This document shows positions 7,101 to 8,514 of a stretch of DNA of 8,514 nucleotides, one piece after another. The notes under the pieces were generated by a model. That model was not told where the DNA came from and searched no databases. It worked only from the letters and a program-made list of their open reading frames with translations. Numbering within the stretch: the first letter of the stretch is position 1; each line of letters starts with the position of its first letter. Made by a program: the position numbers and the translations under genes. Origin of the DNA: CAZIRO01 sp964541595 (GTDB lineage: Bacteria > Acidobacteriota > HRBIN11); the NCBI GenBank assembly GCA_964541595.1, contig CAZIRO010000126.1:1-8514 (forward strand), read 5' to 3'.

Positions 7101-8273
7101 CGTGATCGAACTCTCGGAGATATTGCCGCACGTGTCCGAAACGCGCACGTATTGACCCTGAAGCGTCGTGGTCACGGTCTGTCCCAGTGTAAAATCAAAG
7201 ACACCGGCGCTGTTCGTGAACGGATTGTCCGGCAGACCGGTATCGGCAAACGGCATCGGATAATCCAGCTGCATTGCACCGCAACGCTGGGCATCCGGGC
7301 AGATTTCGGTGCTCGACAGTGGGTACACGCCGCCTTTAATCTGTTTTTTCGCATAGTGGTTCACATCCTGGAAGGCGATGATCTCTCCGGTATGGGCATC
7401 GATCTGAAATTCCCAGCGACCGAGATCGGGGGGTCGTCGAACACCGAAGACCCAGACCAGCCGGTGTCGATACCCCGCACCGACGGTGCCCGTATAGGGT
7501 TCCCCCGGAGTCCGCGCACCCGGAGATACGGGTACGATCTCGAGTGCCGGCTCTTTCCAGATGACGTCCTCCGGATGACGGCCTCCGATGTACGCGAATC
7601 CCCGCTGCATCGCCGCTTCCGCCGATATGCGCGGGGTCGGGTCGATGCGGACATTGCCCCAGTTCTCCGTTCCGATCAGGACCATATTGCCGTGATTGAT
7701 ACTGGCCACGAGCATGGCGTACCGGACCGGGATACCCTCAACTACCTGGGGAAAATACACCTGCCAGAGATACGTATTGACCTGCGTCACCCGCGGCGGA
7801 CCGATCTGATCGAGATCGATGGCAAAAATGTCCCGGTGATCCGCGATCCAGCGCAGCACCAATTCGCCCACGACATCCGGTGTGATCGCATGTACACGAC
7901 GCCCCAGTCGCCGGCTGACATCCGCCAATGTCACGTGATTGCCCTTACCGGTTCCCGGGATCATCGGAACCGGACCGATGATATTCGTCGGCACACCCGA
8001 ACGGGGATCGATGAAGACATGGAATCGCCGGTCGTATCGCTGGAGGAAGTTTTCCCATGCCGAACGGTTGGGCAACTGATCCAGGATGTTGTGCAGGGGA
8101 ACATTGCGTGAACTGAGTGCGAGTTCCGGCAGGAAGAAGGCTTTTTGATCGAGTGGCGTCGTAGGGGGTTTCGGTTGGAATGCCCGGACCGGAACGGCCA
8201 CCCATATGACCCCGATGAAGACGAGCCATCCCCATCGTCGCCATGTCAGGATCCGATCACTGCAAGGACACAT
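4122..8273 (-). CDS. Secreted multidomain zinc metalloprotease with three C-terminal SLH repeats
   Basis: This is a predicted exported endopeptidase of 1383 residues that is probably retained at the cell surface. Residues 1-31 look like a Sec signal peptide: a basic region near WRRWGW, a hydrophobic core, and likely cleavage after VPVRA. Residues about 110-205 resemble the fungalysin/thermolysin (FTP) propeptide, which normally keeps such enzymes inactive until cleaved. The catalytic motif HEWGH is at 486-490 (bases 6804-6818), and SGEAYADI at 504-511 supplies the probable third zinc ligand, E506. This places it in the gluzincin group, closest in layout to M4/M36. Residues about 456-708 carry some 14 cysteines and a DDDNGDLNDGTPHM block (671-684). 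Then come a fibronectin III-like domain (about 711-800), an NNGIIEPGETV domain (about 805-930), an Ig-like domain (936-1040), an NGNGVLEAGETV domain (about 1041-1135) and three SLH repeats (1170-1376). The start at 8273 gives 9-base spacing from AGGAGG; ATG 8279 and GTG 8276 are alternatives, and TTG 8291 overlaps the Shine-Dalgarno. Substrate unknown. Confidence 0.87.
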   Translation of the reverse strand: MCPCSDRILTWRRWGWLVFIGVIWVAVPVRAFQPKPPTTPLDQKAFFLPELALSSRNVPLHNILDQLPNRSAWENFLQRYDRRFHVFIDPRSGVPTNIIGPVPMIPGTGKGNHVTLADVSRRLGRRVHAITPDVVGELVLRWIADHRDIFAIDLDQIGPPRVTQVNTYLWQVYFPQVVEGIPVRYAMLVASINHGNMVLIGTENWGNVRIDPTPRISAEAAMQRGFAYIGGRHPEDVIWKEPALEIVPVSPGARTPGEPYTGTVGAGYRHRLVWVFGVRRPPDLGRWEFQIDAHTGEIIAFQDVNHYAKKQIKGGVYPLSSTEICPDAQRCGAMQLDYPMPFADTGLPDNPFTNSAGVFDFTLGQTVTTTLQGQYVRVSDTCGNISESSITGDLDLGGTNGDHDCTSGGTSAGNTPASRSCFYELNKIMEMARGWLPTNAWLQSQLPANVNINATCNAFWDGVSVNFYKSGGGCRNTGEIAAVFDHEWGHGLDDNDANGVISNSGEAYADIAAILRLHASCVGYGFWWTSDRGCGVTSDLTGYNANEAQVGPSHCDLDCSGVRDADWDKHADHTPDTALGFVCNSCSGGSGPCGRQVHCAAAPTRQAAWDLAARDLQQPPFNYDWNTAFMIANRLFYQGSGNVGSWHACTCDVSSDGCGSTNGYMQWLTVDDDNGDLNDGTPHMTALFNAFNRHGIACGTPTPTNSGCSGEPTTPPTLTVTPDHLQVHLSWTPVPGATKYWIFRTEGHAGCQFGKVRIAEVTGTTYTDTEVANFRQYCYGVVAVGSNDACFTPMSTCTCAQPAPGPFAEVTDYRIVDSCPFGGPSDNNGIIEPGETVTLPVTIENIGIADLTNITGTLSTTTTDVTITDDAGAWPDLPIGSSAESIDHFVFQVNELAGCGTNILFSLTLNYDQGSNQSDFAVPLGTTGPCYVCTSNPPDFALSCDPNALTIGAGGSRSTNCTIRSLYNFVNPVSLSCPNAPPGFTCTFSPSTVTPPLNQSAASLLAIQTDSTVPPGLYTVQVQGTDGTIVHTYDIQVTIPDIVPTGLLVDSAPFQGTGTANGNGVLEAGETVIVAPKWQNRSATPVAFSGTAAQFTDDTGAIYPINDNTADYGTIPVNTTVDCASATGDCYVMHLPARSPRPFFHWDTRFRETNIFGGIRTWVMHVGDSFLDVPRSSFLYVPVETLLHYGITAGCGNRMYCPYQTLNRAQMAIFIAIAHAGGDANVPVRGTAHGQSYDCDPNSPTAQSLFADVQVSDFFCRHVHYLFAQNITSGCAPGLYCPYNTISRAQMAIFIARAITGGTIPSTYTDPNTGRSYHCTDGLPNFFTDVPDTAVYCSAVHYLWARGVISGCAANRYCPFSSVNRGQMALFIVRAFGLMLYGP
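4146..4766 (-). repeat. Region coding for three SLH-type protein repeats
   Basis: Three SLH modules of about 50 residues are encoded at 4766-4617, 4526-4377 and 4295-4146, separated by spacers of about 27-30 residues. Each has the pattern F-x-DV, then an aromatic/hydrophobic helix, GI/NI/GV followed by T/I-x-GC, YCP, and RxQMAxFI. The cysteines of GC and YC occur in all three repeats, and the second and third have an extra cysteine near the start (DFFC, AVYC). At the DNA level the repeats keep short common strings such as GCCATCTG in the + strand reading, but they have diverged. Classic SLH domains bind pyruvylated cell-wall polysaccharide. Whether this cysteine variant does so is not known to me. 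Confidence 0.8.
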
Positions 8274-8282
8274 CACCATCCG

Positions 8283-8288
8283 CCTCCT
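8283..8288 (-). promoter_or_regulatory. Strong Shine-Dalgarno of the metalloprotease gene
   Basis: The + strand reads CCTCCT, so the gene strand carries a perfect AGGAGG. It is followed by CGG-ATG-GTG-ATG, giving three possible starts at spacings of 3, 6 and 9 bases. The last (ATG at 8273) and the GTG at 8276 have the best spacing. The site excludes the longer in-frame TTG start at 8291. Confidence 0.75.
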
Positions 8289-8344
8289 CAAAGTGGAAAA
8301 TAGGGTGAGAACTGCAGACTACAACATTGACCTGAAGTTCGCAA

Positions 8345-8366
8345 CCCGATCGCCCTTGGGATCGGG
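8345..8366. repeat. Inverted repeat, 7-bp stem extendable to 9 bp
   Basis: CCCGATC (8345-8351) pairs perfectly with GATCGGG (8360-8366). With G8352 bulged, CC (8353-8354) also pairs with GG (8358-8359), leaving a CTT loop. No T-tract follows on either strand, so it does not look like an intrinsic terminator. It could be an operator or an mRNA leader structure in the protease transcript. Confidence 0.5.
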
Positions 8367-8372
8367 ACAGAC

Positions 8373-8396
8373 AATGGGACACCGCGGGTACCCATT
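8373..8396. repeat. Nested inverted repeat
   Basis: AATGGG (8373-8378) is complementary to CCCATT (8391-8396). The 12-base loop contains a smaller ACC-GCG-GGT pairing, so the whole could fold as a stacked hairpin. The right arm also contains the perfect palindrome GGGTACCC (8386-8393). Function unknown; a regulator-binding site or a REP-like element are possibilities. Confidence 0.45.
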
Positions 8397-8436
8397 CGGT
8401 CATGCGCTATCCCCAGCCCGGAAATGTCGGGTCTCT

Positions 8437-8454
8437 CTGACACCTGACACCTGG
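8437..8454. repeat. Tandem heptamer CTGACAC, two full copies and part of a third
   Basis: CTGACAC at 8437-8443 is repeated exactly at 8444-8450 and followed by CTGG (8451-8454), which begins a third copy. Short repeats of this kind (GGTGTCAG on the other strand) are often dispersed in bacterial intergenic DNA. With so few copies it may also be a chance occurrence. It lies just upstream of the possible gene starting at 8468. Confidence 0.45.
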
Positions 8455-8467
8455 GACCGGAGATGTT

Positions 8468-8514
8468 ATGTTAAAAGTCAAGTTGGGTGCATGGCTCGCG
8501 ACTCCGTCTTCGAT
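8468..8514 (+). CDS. Possible start of a divergent gene, cut by the right window edge
   Basis: An ATG at 8468 opens a frame with no stop to the window end, giving 15 codons that begin MLKVKLGAWLATPSS. GGAG at 8459-8462 lies 5 bases upstream, a good Shine-Dalgarno position, and the gap to the protease start is of normal size for divergent genes. A nearby ATG at 8463 is closed by a stop after three codons. Too little is visible to recognise a family, and 15 open codons could arise by chance, so this rests mainly on the ribosome-binding site. Confidence 0.4.
   Translation, partial: MLKVKLGAWLATPSS

Larger units (their letters stand above)
8274..8467. other. Intergenic region between divergent genes, rich in inverted repeats
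   Basis: This stretch separates the protease start from a possible + strand gene and should hold the protease promoter. I could not find a convincing -35/-10 pair. The best candidate on the - strand is TTGCGA, 17 bases, TAGTCT, which is a weak match. The region contains two sizeable inverted repeats, a tandem 7-base repeat (listed separately) and a short CCCG/CGGG pair at 8417-8420/8428-8431. I see no RNA gene or recognised riboswitch. Confidence 0.5.

Noticed and set aside
6945..8111. A 388-codon open frame on the + strand, antisense to the protease
   Set aside because: It is opposite a gene with clear signal peptide, propeptide and protease motifs. Its translation is rich in arginine, histidine and isoleucine runs with no recognisable domain, as expected from the antisense of this codon usage.
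8327..8332. TTGACC as a -35 box for the possible right-end gene
   Set aside because: No acceptable -10 element lies 16-18 bases downstream; the sequence there is TCGCCC.
8345..8366. Intrinsic terminator
   Set aside because: The hairpin has no T-tract on either strand and lies between divergent genes, where no transcript is expected to end.

Overview
The window fits a diderm bacterium with fairly GC-rich DNA. It has two blocks that meet tail to tail. Positions 1-4114, on the + strand, hold a tightly packed three-gene operon: a HEAT-repeat protein cut by the left edge, the chemoreceptor methyltransferase CheR, and the chemoreceptor methylesterase CheB. The gap between the first two genes is 4 bases, and CheR and CheB overlap by 4 bases (ATGA). 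Positions 4122-8273, on the - strand, hold one very large secreted protein of 1383 residues: signal peptide, thermolysin/fungalysin-type propeptide, zinc metalloprotease domain with HEWGH, fibronectin-like and Ig-like modules, and three cysteine-containing S-layer homology (SLH) repeats at the C-terminus.

The SLH variant (a run ending in HVGDSF, then repeats of the form GIT-x-GC ... YCP ... RAQMAIFI) and the DDDNG...DGTPHM block in the protease are patterns I associate from memory with large secreted proteins of Acidobacteriota and related diderm phyla. That placement is an inference, not a determination.

The cheR-cheB pair would set the methylation level of chemoreceptors and so the adaptation of a chemosensory pathway. 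No CheA, CheW, receptor or CheY is visible, so the signalling core must lie elsewhere. The HEAT protein is unusually rich in tryptophan, and its coupling to cheR-cheB suggests a scaffolding or regulatory role in the same pathway. The protease is probably an independent transcription unit, and nothing links it functionally to the chemotaxis genes.

At the right end, about 194 bases upstream of the protease hold several inverted repeats and a tandem 7-base repeat. They are followed by a plausible Shine-Dalgarno sequence and the first 15 codons of a possible divergent gene that runs off the window. I saw no RNA genes, CRISPR arrays, insertion sequences or phage genes. I do not see a clear new multi-gene system. 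The best leads are the HEAT-CheR-CheB linkage and the unusual architecture of the protease.
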